Below, one piece after another: positions 44,901 through 54,380 of a stretch of DNA of 64,000 nucleotides (positions are counted from its first letter, which is position 1; each line of letters begins with the position of its first letter). Position numbers and translations under genes: made by a program. This DNA comes from Cedecea neteri. GTDB lineage: Bacteria > Pseudomonadota > Gammaproteobacteria > Enterobacterales > Enterobacteriaceae. The DNA is taken from positions 496,001-560,000 of the forward strand of contig NZ_CP009451.1 of the NCBI RefSeq assembly GCF_000757825.1, written 5' to 3'. A model generated the notes under the pieces. It saw only the letters and a program-made list of their open reading frames with translations. It did not search any database and was not told the DNA's origin.

Positions 44901-47900
44901 AGGCATTTTCAGCAAATAAAGAACAAACGCTGTTGCTACGTCAGACCAGTCGTGAAATCTGGGCCTTTTTTGAAACCTTCGCCACTGAGGAGGAAAACTG
45001 GCTGCCGCCGGACAACTATCAGGAAATTCCACAGCCGCAAGTAGCACACCGCACCTCACCCACCAATATTGGCCTCTCATTGCTGGCCAACCTTACCGCC
45101 TGGGATTTTGGTTATCTACCGTCCGGGGATGTTCTGCAGCGCATAACCCTTACCCTCGACTCGCTGGATAAGATGGAGCATTTTCGCGGCCATTTGTATA
45201 ACTGGTATGACACCCAAACCCTTGCCCCGCTCAATCCTCGCTATGTTTCAAGCGTAGACAGCGGCAATATGGCAGGCCACTTACTGACCCTGCGTGAAGG
45301 ACTCTCCGCCCTGCGCGATATGCCTGTATTAAATGCGTCACGGCTGCTGGCGGGGCTTGACGACACGCTAGGAATTCTTGAAAAACACTGGGGCCAGCAT
45401 GCCCCAACTGAATTGAGACTACTGCGTAAGCACTGCCTGAGCGCGGCCTTACTGCCACCGGCGCGTCTGTTAGCCGAGCTTAAAAACATGCGCAGTCAAA
45501 GCAATCACCTGTCTGCGTCGTATCATCAGGACAACAAGCTGGTGCTCCGCTGGCTCGAACATTTAAAGCGCCAGCTCGTACAACACTGCCAGGAATGGTC
45601 ACATCTTCTGGCCTGGTTACCGCAGAGTTATAGCGACCCTACGCTGCCGTCTCTGAACTGGCTTGCCCGTGCGAAATTTGCCGGTGAAGGCACGCCCCCC
45701 GCCTCGGCTATCGCCCTGGCACGTCTGCGGCTGGACATCATCACCGAGCTTGAACAGCGGCTGAGCGAGCATGCGCGAATGGACTTTACCTTCCTCTATA
45801 GCAAAGTCACCAATCAGCTCAGCATCGGCTACAACAGCGACGGTAATTCGCTGGATAAAAGCCAGTACGACCTGCTGCCATCTGAAATTCGCCTGACCAG
45901 TTTTGTTGCCATCGCCACTAACCAGCTCCCGCTTAAAAGCTGGTATGCGCTCGGGAGGCTATTCACCACCATTGATAACGATACCGCGTTGATGTCCTGG
46001 AGCGGCTCAATGTTTGAGTATCTGATGCCCAATCTGGTGATGCCGGCCTGGTCCGGCAGTCTGCTAGAAAAAATGAGCCAGTCGGCAGTGATGCGCCAGA
46101 TCCACTGGGGAAAAGAGCGTGGCGTGCCCTGGGGCGTGTCAGAGTCCGGCTATCATGCATTTGATGTTCAACAAAACTATCAATATCAGGCATTTGGCGT
46201 TCCCGGCCTGGGCCTGCGTCGCGGGCTGGCAGACGATATGGTGATTGCCCCTTACGCCACGCTACTGGCGCTGATGGTTTCCCCGCAAAAAGCCTGCGAA
46301 AATCTGGCTGCACTGGAAAAAAACGGCGCCCGCGGAGAATACGGTTTCTATGAGGCGCTGGACTATACCGCGTCCCGGCTGGCAACCGGCCAGCTGTACG
46401 CCGTGGTGCAGTCATGGATGGCACACCACCAGGGTATGGCGTTTCAGGCGCTGGCTCACGTGCTGCTGGATGCCCCGATGGCGGACCGCTTTATGTCCAG
46501 TCCCGCCTTTCGCTCTGCCAGCCTTCTCCTCCAGGAGCGGGTACCGGATTCAGTCGATCTTTACAGCCCGCGCCGCCACTTTGAGTCCCACGAAGGCAGA
46601 GTGAAGCCTGTTCGCTATGAACCCCGCTGTTTCACCGCGGCTGAGGGCCCTGCGCCCGAGGTTCAGCTGTTATCCAACGGACATTATCACCTGATGATAA
46701 CCCCCGCGGGAGGAGGCTACAGCCGTTGGAACGACATCGCCCTTACCCGCTGGCGTAGCGATAGCACAAGCGACTGCTGGGGAACGTTCTGTTATATCAG
46801 CGATCCGCAAACCGGCGAGATATGGAGTAACACCTGCCAGCCTAAGGACGAAGCATATGCCGGTGATGAAGCGATCTTTACCGATGCTGGCGCGGAATTT
46901 AAACGAACCCTCGGTACGCTTGGCGTCCGGACGCAGGTGGTTGTGTCACCCGAAGACAATATAGAATTAAGGAGGATCACGCTGCAGCATCGGGGGCGTC
47001 AGCCACGTACCCTGGAGCTGACGACCTACGCAGAAGTGGTATTGGCTCCTGCCGACAGCGACCTGGCACACCCTGCGTTCAGCAATCTGTTTATCCAAAC
47101 GGAGCTGATTCCCGCGCAGGACGCCATTTTGTGCCATCGCAGACCGCGCTCTCAGAACGAAAAAAGCCCGGTCCTGTTCCACATGATGGTGGTGCATGGC
47201 GGCAGCCGCAAGAGCGCCTCGTTTGAAACCGACAGGGCAAAATTCCTCGGGCGCGGCAGGGATGCAGCCAATGCCCTGGCTGCCGAAGAAAACGGCCCTC
47301 TCAGCAACACCTCCGGGCCTGTACTTGATCCCATCCTGGCTATCCGGCAGTCCATCATTCTGCAGCCAGGGCAGCAGGTAACCGTTGATATCATCTACGG
47401 TATCAGCGAAAACCGTCAGCAAAGCCTGGCCCTCCTGGAAAAATATCGCGATCGCCGTATTGCGGACCGTGTTTTTGAGCTGGCGTGGTCCCACAGTCGG
47501 GTAGTATTACGGCAAATTAACGCCAACGAAGATGATGCCGCACTGTTTAACCGTCTTGCGAGCGCCGTGCTTTTCCCCTGCCCGGAACTGCGTGCTGACG
47601 GCCAGATCCTCTGCCGTAACCGACGCGGTCAGTCTGGCCTGTGGGGGTGGACAATTTCTGGCGATCTGCCGATTGTGTTGCTCAACGTCACCAGCGAGGA
47701 GAGTATTCTCTCCATCACCACGCTTATTCAGGCCCACCGCTACTGGCGACTAAAAGGACTGGCAGTAGACCTGGTTATTCTAAATGACGGCCCCGGTGGC
47801 TATCAGCAAGTGTTGCAAAATCAGATTATGGACCTGATTTATGCCGGGTCCGAAGCCAGCCTGCTCGATAAGTCGGGCGGTATTTTTGTCCGTAATGCCG

Positions 47901-50485
47901 AGCACCTTTCCGCAGAAGACAAGCTGCTGCTTATGAGCGTGGCACACCTGTATCTGGACGATCGCGCAGGCGAGCTTAACGAGCAGCTCGATCGCCGTAT
48001 TCATATTGTTAAAACGGCCCCGAGGGCGTTTGTTCCGCATATGGCGCCCGGCGTGAATCAGCATACTCCATGGTCACCAGATACCAGCCAACTGCTTCAT
48101 TTCAATGGGTTCGGTGGTTTTTCTCAGGATGGCCGGGAGTACCAAATTGTACTCAGGGAAAATTCGCCTACGCCCGCCCCCTGGTCCAACGTATTGGCAA
48201 ACCGAGACTTTGGTAGCGTGCTGTCAGAGGCAGGGCAAGCCTACAGCTGGTATGAAAATGCGCATGAATATCGCCTGACCCCGTGGGAAAACGATCCCGT
48301 CAGCGACCGCAGCGGCGAAGCTTTTTATCTACGCGATGAAGAAACCGGCGCGTGCTGGTCACCGACCCCACTGCCGATACGCGGCCAGGGAGACTATCTG
48401 ACCCGCCATGGTTTTGGCTACAGCGTATTTGCCCATCGCGAGAAAGGCATAGACAGTGAGCTCACGGTGCTGGTCGCCGGGCAGGCCCCGGTTAAGCTCG
48501 CAATCCTGACGCTCAGTAACAACTCAGGACGCACTCGTAAACTCTCCGTCACCGGTTATGTAGAGTGGACGTTAGGCGAGTCGCGCACCCGCTCCGCTCT
48601 TCATATCGTTACCCAGCCGACTGGCCTCGCGGGCGTTTGCGGCATCATGGCAAATAACTTTTACGGCGGTAATGGTGCAGAACGAACCGCATTTTTTGCC
48701 GTTACCGGCCCACACTGCTCGCTAACGGGCGATCGCCGCGAGTTTATTGGCCGCAATGGCTCCCTGAAAAATCCCGCCGCAATGCACATGCGCAGGCTGT
48801 CTGATAAAACCGGTGCCGGCCTGGATCCTTGCGGTGCGGTGCAATCTGCAGCGACGTTAATCGATGGCGATCAGAAGACATTTGTTTTCGTGCTGGGCAT
48901 TGGCGAGGATCAAACGCAGGCCCGGGCGACACTCACCCGCTATTTGCATGAAGATACGGCCCGGGAAGAGCTGAACAACGTTCACCGATACTGGCACAAT
49001 GTGCTCGATAAAATCGTTGTCCATACCCCGGACAGCGGCGTTAATTTACTGGTCAACGGCTGGTTGCTGTACCAGACCATAGCCTGTCGCCTGATGGCGC
49101 GCAGCGGTTACTACCAGTCAGGCGGCGCATTTGGTTTCCGCGATCAGTTGCAGGATACGTTGGCTCTGAGTCATGCTGCGCCGGAACGGCTGCGCGAACA
49201 AATCGTACTGTGTGCCTCGAGGCAGTTTATCGAGGGCGACGTCCAGCACTGGTGGCACCCTCCTCACGGCAACGGCGTTCGTACACGCTGTTCGGATGAT
49301 TACCTCTGGCTCCCTTTGGCCGTCTGCCACTATGTGACAACCACGGGAGATAACGTCGTGCTGGAACAACGCATCCCTTATCTGGAAGGCCGCCAGCTCC
49401 AGCCTGGCGAAGAGTCCGTGTACGATAGGCCTGTGACCAGCACCTGCGAAGAAACGCTGTGGTTGCACTGCGTAAAAGCCATTAAGCACGGGCTGCGGTT
49501 TGGCCCGCATGGCCTGCCGCTAATGGGCGCAGGTGACTGGAATGACGGCATGAACCTGGTGGGCATTGAAGGCAGAGGTGAAAGCGTCTGGCTTGGGTTC
49601 TTCCTGTATGACATTTTACAGCGCTTCGCGGACCTTGCAGAGCAGCGTCGGGACGCTGATATTGCTTCACTGTGCCGCACGCAAGCGCTACGTTTGCAGC
49701 AACAGCTTGAGGCCACCGCCTGGGACGGAGAATGGTACCGGCGAGGATATTTTGACGAGGGCACCCCTCTTGGCTCTAAAGCCTCACAGGACTGCCGAAT
49801 TGACGCTATCGCACAGAGCTGGTCGGTGCTGTCCGGAGCCGCCAGTCCGGCACGCAGCGAGCAAGCCATGCAGGCCCTGGACAAGTACCTTGTGGATGAA
49901 GATGCCGGGTTGATTAAACTGTTAACGCCGCCGTTCGACGGCCATGGGCCTAACCCTGGCTATATCCAGGGTTATCTGCCGGGCGTGAGGGAAAACGGCG
50001 GGCAATATACGCACGGAGCTATCTGGGCAGTTATGGCGTTTGCCAGAATGGGCAATGCAGAGCGAGCCTGGCGGCTGTGGTCGCTTATCAGTCCGATAAA
50101 TCACACAGGAAACTCCGCCTCAGTCGGCATATATAAAGCGGAACCTTATGTAATGAGCGCGGATGTTTATAGCGTCAAGCCACATACAGGGCGGGCGGGA
50201 TGGAGCTGGTATACCGGTTCCGCTGGCTGGGCATATCGGCTCCTTACGGAGGAGCTACTGGGGATTACATGTTACGCCACCACCTTTACTGTTCACGCTC
50301 GGCTGCCGCATCACTGGCCGTCTATTTTTATGAATTACCAATACAAATCAAGCAAGTATGAGATAACGATTACTCGAGATGGTGAAGGTTACCAGGTTGC
50401 CCTTGACGGTGTGACGCTGCCGGACGACAACATTCCGCTACTTGATGACGGGCAAAACCACCGGGTTGATATTATTCAGCGCTGA
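41918..50485 (+). CDS. Cyclic beta-1,2-glucan synthase (GT84-GH94, NdvB/Cgs type)
   Basis: A 2855-residue inner-membrane enzyme. In order: an N-terminal region; membrane segments near 410-460; a glycosyltransferase 84 domain with the nucleotide-binding LDSDTLLPRD near 627-636 and RRTRWIRGDW near 775; more membrane segments near 825-870 and 945-985; a glucoamylase-like domain (GYHAFDVQQNYQY near 1410); and a duplicated carbohydrate-phosphorylase region ending in a GH94 catalytic core with GAGDWNDGMN near 2537. This is the architecture of NdvB/Cgs, which build cyclic beta-1,2-glucan from UDP-glucose with a protein-bound intermediate and size it by phosphorolysis. It is best known from rhizobia and Brucella. 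No exporter gene (ndvA/cgt) is adjacent. ATG at 41924 is an alternative start. Confidence 0.9.
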   Translation: MKMNPKAWLSRTRAQPPAAGLVPFPANDPTVESELFSTPQMERYGQKLARSHKLSPDRQPYYLLKRLGDNETIITQNCYLLNAGKKASVMPAGEWLLDNYYLIEEQIRIVRQHLPNNFGKGLPALAPPHHCPRIYDIAAEAIAHGDGRWDTASLTGYITAYQQETPLTLGEIWALPGMLRLALIENLRRVSIDVVKAQQERNLADSWVSKIFECAENAPADVIMVVADMARSQPPLSSAFVAELVRRLQGHGNMLALPLSWIEQRLAAQGVTPDILIHNFNQQLAASQLSVSNSIAGLRLLSETNWEDFAETMSIVEQTLRQDPAAIYPLMHFDTRDNYRHVVEILARDSRFSEQEVAQLVLDLSRQASANMSGHHIGYYLVGEGRQHLERQLSADTSLLIRLRHSFTQIPLLSWLGSLSLLTTAAVAEILYQTSEQGTGWLLIPLAAPLIVAVSQVMSDLLSEMTTRFRTPRPLPRMDYSAGIPADSATMVVIPCLLTSRQGISKLVTSLEVCQIGNPSENLCFALLTDFADSTHEDSPENAAFLELARSQIADLNRRYPASRPRFYLLHRAPEWNPQQKVWMGYERKRGKLALLNSWLRHPDAQFSSVAGMPAHLLPESVKYVITLDSDTLLPRDTAHKLVATMSHPLNRPQYDPQRQRVVKGYGILQPGLAEEMPRNGQGRYAAMCSSIPGNNPYSMMSSDIYQDLFGEGSFVGKGIYDVDIFVLATQNTCPENLVLSHDLLEGCYARSGLLSEVLLYEQYPNNYLSDVMRRTRWIRGDWQLLNWLKLHVKKADGTRDKNQLSALSYWKLFDNLRRSLVAPSFLALLFCTLLWVPNPLYWLGVLALAWLLPTALVVSQDLIAKPAQRSLSRHLLQVAGGAQRRLSRSGLSIVTLPHEAGYSLYAIAVTLWRLGFSKRNLNQWASFNPDNEPSKISPIRFYRAMWLNLASGVALTVLTAHFSPSLSVISLPLSIAWCLAPLLLSWMSRQPVRQAFSANKEQTLLLRQTSREIWAFFETFATEEENWLPPDNYQEIPQPQVAHRTSPTNIGLSLLANLTAWDFGYLPSGDVLQRITLTLDSLDKMEHFRGHLYNWYDTQTLAPLNPRYVSSVDSGNMAGHLLTLREGLSALRDMPVLNASRLLAGLDDTLGILEKHWGQHAPTELRLLRKHCLSAALLPPARLLAELKNMRSQSNHLSASYHQDNKLVLRWLEHLKRQLVQHCQEWSHLLAWLPQSYSDPTLPSLNWLARAKFAGEGTPPASAIALARLRLDIITELEQRLSEHARMDFTFLYSKVTNQLSIGYNSDGNSLDKSQYDLLPSEIRLTSFVAIATNQLPLKSWYALGRLFTTIDNDTALMSWSGSMFEYLMPNLVMPAWSGSLLEKMSQSAVMRQIHWGKERGVPWGVSESGYHAFDVQQNYQYQAFGVPGLGLRRGLADDMVIAPYATLLALMVSPQKACENLAALEKNGARGEYGFYEALDYTASRLATGQLYAVVQSWMAHHQGMAFQALAHVLLDAPMADRFMSSPAFRSASLLLQERVPDSVDLYSPRRHFESHEGRVKPVRYEPRCFTAAEGPAPEVQLLSNGHYHLMITPAGGGYSRWNDIALTRWRSDSTSDCWGTFCYISDPQTGEIWSNTCQPKDEAYAGDEAIFTDAGAEFKRTLGTLGVRTQVVVSPEDNIELRRITLQHRGRQPRTLELTTYAEVVLAPADSDLAHPAFSNLFIQTELIPAQDAILCHRRPRSQNEKSPVLFHMMVVHGGSRKSASFETDRAKFLGRGRDAANALAAEENGPLSNTSGPVLDPILAIRQSIILQPGQQVTVDIIYGISENRQQSLALLEKYRDRRIADRVFELAWSHSRVVLRQINANEDDAALFNRLASAVLFPCPELRADGQILCRNRRGQSGLWGWTISGDLPIVLLNVTSEESILSITTLIQAHRYWRLKGLAVDLVILNDGPGGYQQVLQNQIMDLIYAGSEASLLDKSGGIFVRNAEHLSAEDKLLLMSVAHLYLDDRAGELNEQLDRRIHIVKTAPRAFVPHMAPGVNQHTPWSPDTSQLLHFNGFGGFSQDGREYQIVLRENSPTPAPWSNVLANRDFGSVLSEAGQAYSWYENAHEYRLTPWENDPVSDRSGEAFYLRDEETGACWSPTPLPIRGQGDYLTRHGFGYSVFAHREKGIDSELTVLVAGQAPVKLAILTLSNNSGRTRKLSVTGYVEWTLGESRTRSALHIVTQPTGLAGVCGIMANNFYGGNGAERTAFFAVTGPHCSLTGDRREFIGRNGSLKNPAAMHMRRLSDKTGAGLDPCGAVQSAATLIDGDQKTFVFVLGIGEDQTQARATLTRYLHEDTAREELNNVHRYWHNVLDKIVVHTPDSGVNLLVNGWLLYQTIACRLMARSGYYQSGGAFGFRDQLQDTLALSHAAPERLREQIVLCASRQFIEGDVQHWWHPPHGNGVRTRCSDDYLWLPLAVCHYVTTTGDNVVLEQRIPYLEGRQLQPGEESVYDRPVTSTCEETLWLHCVKAIKHGLRFGPHGLPLMGAGDWNDGMNLVGIEGRGESVWLGFFLYDILQRFADLAEQRRDADIASLCRTQALRLQQQLEATAWDGEWYRRGYFDEGTPLGSKASQDCRIDAIAQSWSVLSGAASPARSEQAMQALDKYLVDEDAGLIKLLTPPFDGHGPNPGYIQGYLPGVRENGGQYTHGAIWAVMAFARMGNAERAWRLWSLISPINHTGNSASVGIYKAEPYVMSADVYSVKPHTGRAGWSWYTGSAGWAYRLLTEELLGITCYATTFTVHARLPHHWPSIFMNYQYKSSKYEITITRDGEGYQVALDGVTLPDDNIPLLDDGQNHRVDIIQR

Positions 50486-50569
50486 GGTGGAACTCAGCTA
50501 CACGCATGGGCGGAAGTGAAGCGAAGCAGCTGTTCAAATGTTCATCGGCATTCTTTTATTGATTAGCCG

Positions 50570-51202
50570 CTATACCTCGCCCGCAGGTGAGTTAAGCCTC
50601 ACCTGTTCCGTTGAAAGGTATAAAACCAGCAGCGCCTGCGCCTCGGCGAGCACCGCCTTACGCTCCTTTTCATTCTGAAGATTGGCCGCCGCCGCGCCTT
50701 TGAGCATTTGCAGAATCACAATAGTCATCAGGCCGGCTCGTTCGGCGGATAAACCAGGGATAACAATCTGGAGCGCGCTGGAAAACCCGCCACGCATGGC
50801 ATCCCTGAACTGAAGTCGGGCCGCTTGATGCTCGCCGCGCTCTTCCACCAGCCTGAGGGCAAAGGTGCGCTGTGACTGAAGCGAGAGCACAAAGCGGGTG
50901 AACAGGTCTGCCGCCTTCGGAATTTCCACCCCGGTCACGCTGGCCTCCAGCACCTCCAGCCGGTCAATCACCTCACGGGTGTACTCCAGCAGCAGCGCAT
51001 CGGCCAGCGACTCTTTGTTCGGGAAAAACCGATACAGCGAACCGATTGCCGTGCCGGAGCTGGCGGCGATTTCGGTCATAGTCACGGCATCAAAGCCCTT
51101 TTCGGCGAAGAGCCGGGTTGCCGCTTCGGTGATAGCCGCCACGCGAAGATGGCCACGCAGGCGTTTAGGCGGTGTGGGCGTTAAGAGAGCTGGTTTTGTC
51201 AT
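50570..51202 (-). CDS. TetR-family regulator, divergent from an AbrB-family membrane protein
   Basis: A 210-residue TetR-type repressor with HTH VTMTEIAASSGTAIGSLYRFFPNK and an all-helical C-terminal domain. The start ATG 51202 (MTKPALL) is preferred; the frame to 51241 adds 13 residues that overlap the control region. Directly upstream are palindromic sites shared with the divergent membrane-protein gene, which is its likely target. Confidence 0.85.
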   Translation of the reverse strand: MTKPALLTPTPPKRLRGHLRVAAITEAATRLFAEKGFDAVTMTEIAASSGTAIGSLYRFFPNKESLADALLLEYTREVIDRLEVLEASVTGVEIPKAADLFTRFVLSLQSQRTFALRLVEERGEHQAARLQFRDAMRGGFSSALQIVIPGLSAERAGLMTIVILQMLKGAAAANLQNEKERKAVLAEAQALLVLYLSTEQVRLNSPAGEV

Positions 51203-51254
51203 AAAAGTATTTCGTTTCCATCCGCTAACATTTAATCGCATGCATCGATTGAGA

Positions 51255-51307
51255 TATGCGAGGACATCCTCTAGAATCCTGAGTTATGCGAGGACTCCCT
51301 CGCATAA
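51255..51307. promoter_or_regulatory. Paired palindromic operators between tetR and the AbrB-family gene
   Basis: A 24-bp perfect palindrome with arms TTATGCGAG/CTCGCATAA lies at 51284-51307. A related element TATGCGAGGACATCCTC lies at 51255-51271, so TATGCGAGGAC repeats with a 30-bp period. The position between divergent genes and the symmetry fit TetR dimers binding both sites. Confidence 0.7.
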
Positions 51308-51394
51308 TGTAACTTCCCATGAGTTTAAGCCACGGCTCTGGCGCGAGCCAGCTTAAACCGAATATTCTTCCGCGCTGCGGGCGGCTATGGAACG

Positions 51395-52483
51395 ATGAAG
51401 AAACAAGATCCTGCTCAACCCAACGGTAATCGCCTGCTGTCACCCCAGCGTATGCAGTGGAGCACGCTGATTATTGCCACCGTGCTTTGCGGGGGACTGC
51501 TGACCTGGCTGAACATTCCTGCCGCCCTGCTGCTGGGGCCGATGATAGCCGGGATCGTTATCTCCCTTAACGGCGCCAGAATTCAGCCCAACGGCACGCT
51601 GTTTCTCATCGCCCAGGGCATCATCGGCTGCATGATTGCCAGCAAAATGCCCCACAGCCTCGCCGACACCTTTGGCGCTCACTGGCTGCTGTTTATCGTC
51701 TGCGTCTTTTCGGTGATTTTTATCTGTATGATGCTCGGCTGGATATTAACCCGCATGCGTATCCTGCCCGGCACCACCGCGTTCTGGGGATTAAGCCCCG
51801 GCGCCGCAACGGCCATGACGCTGATGGCCGAAGCCAACGGCGCGGACACACAGCTTGTCGCCGCCATGCAATATCTGCGCGTGATCATGGTGGCAAGCGT
51901 CGCTTCCGTGCTGATGAAAGTCTCAGGCGAGCACGTCCCTGCCACATCGGCGGCGATAGATCTTTTTGCACACGGCTCTTACGTTGCGATGGCAGAAACC
52001 TTCGGGCTTATCGCCTTCGCCTGTATTGCGGCCAGACTGCTACGCCTCCCCGCCGGGGCGCTACTGATAACCCTGGTGGCTGGCGTGGTGCTCTCACAAA
52101 ATAACTGGATAGAGATAGCCCTGCCGCAGTGGGTGCTGGTCCTCGCGTACACCATTGTCGGCTGGCGTATTGGGCTGAAATTCACCCGCCCGCTGCTAAA
52201 ACATGCCGCCCAGGTACTGCCCCGCATCGCGATCAGCATTGTGATTCTGATTGCCCTTTGCGGGGTGATGGCGGCGGTGCTGGTGAAAGTTACCGATATC
52301 GACCCGCTCACCGCTTATTTAGCCATGAGCCCCGGCGGCGCGGATTCCATAGCGATTATTGCCGCCTCCAGCAAGCACATTGACATCGCCTTTGTGATGT
52401 CGATGCAGATGACCCGCTTTATTATTCTGGTCGCCTTCGGGCCGATCATCGGCAATATCATGAGGCGGCAGGCGAAGAGGTAA
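51395..52483 (+). CDS. AbrB-family (PF05145) integral membrane protein
   Basis: A 362-residue membrane protein with about ten hydrophobic segments arranged as two similar halves: AALLLGPMIAGI... with GLSPGAATAMTLMAEANGAD in the first, and AYLAMSPGGADSIAIIA in the second. These are the repeats of the AbrB family, often misnamed ammonia monooxygenase. Function is not established; regulation by the divergent TetR is likely. The start ATG 51395 is preceded by AACG only; no better start is nearby. Confidence 0.82.
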   Translation: MKKQDPAQPNGNRLLSPQRMQWSTLIIATVLCGGLLTWLNIPAALLLGPMIAGIVISLNGARIQPNGTLFLIAQGIIGCMIASKMPHSLADTFGAHWLLFIVCVFSVIFICMMLGWILTRMRILPGTTAFWGLSPGAATAMTLMAEANGADTQLVAAMQYLRVIMVASVASVLMKVSGEHVPATSAAIDLFAHGSYVAMAETFGLIAFACIAARLLRLPAGALLITLVAGVVLSQNNWIEIALPQWVLVLAYTIVGWRIGLKFTRPLLKHAAQVLPRIAISIVILIALCGVMAAVLVKVTDIDPLTAYLAMSPGGADSIAIIAASSKHIDIAFVMSMQMTRFIILVAFGPIIGNIMRRQAKR

Positions 52484-52486
52484 AAC

Positions 52487-52909
52487 TCAATTCCTGGCTG
52501 AACCCCGTTTCATCGCATCTTCAATATAGCTTTCGATATGAATGTTGTGCTCCTTGCTCACTCGCTGAATAAACTCTGGGAGGAAATCGGACGAAGCGTG
52601 AAGCGTATTCGCGACAGGGGCGTCAAAATCACGCAGAGTGAAACGAATATTTCCCCTCAATGTCGAATGCTGCAACAAACCGTGTGCAATCATCTCGAAG
52701 ACAGCACGTCTGTCATCATCCCTATGCAGAGCATCCAGATCGGCAAGGTGAATCTCAAAGTCGAAAGAGTAGCCCATAAAACCTGACTCAACCGGTTGCG
52801 AGTAAATCAGTCGCTCACCTTCCTGGTTCGCATAAGGTTCCAACCCATCACCCAATAATCGAGCTGGCTGCACAACTTCTTCTATCTGATGTTGATTCTT
52901 TCTTATCAA
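52487..52909 (-). pseudogene. 5'-truncated ORF of unknown function at the island edge
   Basis: The longest reading begins at TTG 52909 without a ribosome-binding site and gives 140 residues I do not recognise (YSFDFEIHLADLDALHRDDD, IRFTLRDFDAP, HIESYIEDAMKRG). The frame stays open upstream of the TTG to a TAA at 52952-52954 with plausible coding (TLKAAAHAALPLI) but no ATG or GTG. So the gene seems to have lost its 5' end where the AT-rich region begins. It could instead start at a non-canonical codon. Confidence 0.5.
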
Positions 52910-52954
52910 CGGAAGAGCGGCATGGGCTGCAGCTTTTAATGTTGTATTATCTTA

Positions 52955-53753
52955 CTTCCCAAAAAGACGCTCAACCTGGCCATTCGTATGTCATCATACC
53001 TGATTGTATTATTTTTCCAACACCTACTATTTAATTAACAAACCTTACCAGGGTATGCACAAAATATAAAGATATCTGTTTGAAGGCTCATCGGAATTGG
53101 TCACAAGATACGCAAGTAAACATACTGTCGCGCCGCAAGACTACGCCTGGTTATGCATGGCATATAGCAATATCAGTTCCGTAACGACTCTATAGTGCAG
53201 GGGTCGGAAAATGACACATATAATGGCTGCCCGATATCCCTCACCTGAGGATAAGAACAGTAATAATTAATAAGAAACCCTTATCAACCTACGCTGCGGG
53301 TTGCTGGTAACGCGGCTAACATGTACAAATCCACATCGTTTTCCGGCATTGCCAAATAACAATTGAACACATACTTTCAACATATTTTCAAAAAACAATT
53401 TACCCACTAACTCATTCGTATTTATAAATGCACAATATTACACAACCGAGCACAATAAAACATAAGAAAAACTAGTGCAATTATTCAATGTATGCGCATA
53501 AACGCAGTAATATGGGCCTAAAACTTAAGAAACTCTGATTTAAATGTTGTATTTATCTCTTGCACAATGTAAAAAAAAACATAAACAAAAATGTATGATT
53601 ACACATTGTAATCAAATAAGAATGTGCTAATTTAGTCATTACAAGGGAAGTTAAAAACGCTAAAAAAACATCTACACTGCCTTCTTTTATTTAAACTTCA
53701 CACGGTGATCACCCATAAATTCGATACAAGCACCTATTAGAAATGGAGTTATT
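52955..53753. other. Long AT-rich non-coding region at the start of the adhesin island
   Basis: About 800 bases with no convincing ORF. The DNA becomes steadily more AT-rich towards the regulator gene at 53754. Repeated ACAATGT/ACATTGT motifs occur at 53560-53620. It probably holds the promoter and control sites of the regulator. Such long AT-rich leaders are typical of H-NS-silenced acquired genes; this is an inference from composition. Confidence 0.5.
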
Positions 53754-54380
53754 ATGTCAAGCACAATACCTTATCAAGCCGTGTCTCGTTTAGGGAATAA
53801 GATTAAAAATCACAAAAACACTTTAAAACTTTCTGTAGGTTCAAATAAAAACATCAACTTCGAGCCCTTTGGAAAAAAATGCATTATTTACTTAGACGAA
53901 GGTAGCATTAGCTTACATCGTAAAAAAGACAGCGTATTACTTTTTAAGTTTGACTCGCCATTCATCGTCGGTCTTGACCAGTTGTTTTTTAGCACGGAAT
54001 ATTATTACATCACTCCAAATGATAATGTTTCACTGTATTTGTTATCACATGAGGACGCTATTGAGATATTTGATAAAGATAAGTCGTGGAAGGATATAGC
54101 ACAATTAATGAGCTATTTCATGGGGCTTAATGAACATCGTAGCCACAATCTGGCAGAAAACAGAAGCGTTTATGACATAATTAAAATTCATCTGGAGATA
54201 ATTTGGGCATTACCTGAGGCTGAGCGAGAAAAAACCTCAGTATTTGATTATATTCTCAAAAGACATAAGATATCCAGAAGCTCGATCGCTAAAATAATAA
54301 AAGAATTAAACAATGGAAATTATATCACAACAAAACGCGGCGTATTAATTAACTTCAATAAGCTACCATCAAAATTCTAA
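53754..54380 (+). CDS. IprA-like winged-helix transcriptional regulator
   Basis: A 208-residue protein resembling the IprA/YaiV type of CRP-like regulators: an N-terminal beta-barrel (FEPFGKKCIIYLDEGSISLHRK, FDSPFIVGL), a helical linker, and a C-terminal winged helix (VFDYILKRHKISRSSIAKIIKELNNGNYI) ending in INFNKLPSKF, like the LISINRLPSEY ending of YaiV. No cyclic-nucleotide pocket is obvious. It converges on the EAL gene with a 12-base tail overlap. It is likely a local regulator of the adhesin island. Confidence 0.75.
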   Translation: MSSTIPYQAVSRLGNKIKNHKNTLKLSVGSNKNINFEPFGKKCIIYLDEGSISLHRKKDSVLLFKFDSPFIVGLDQLFFSTEYYYITPNDNVSLYLLSHEDAIEIFDKDKSWKDIAQLMSYFMGLNEHRSHNLAENRSVYDIIKIHLEIIWALPEAEREKTSVFDYILKRHKISRSSIAKIIKELNNGNYITTKRGVLINFNKLPSKF

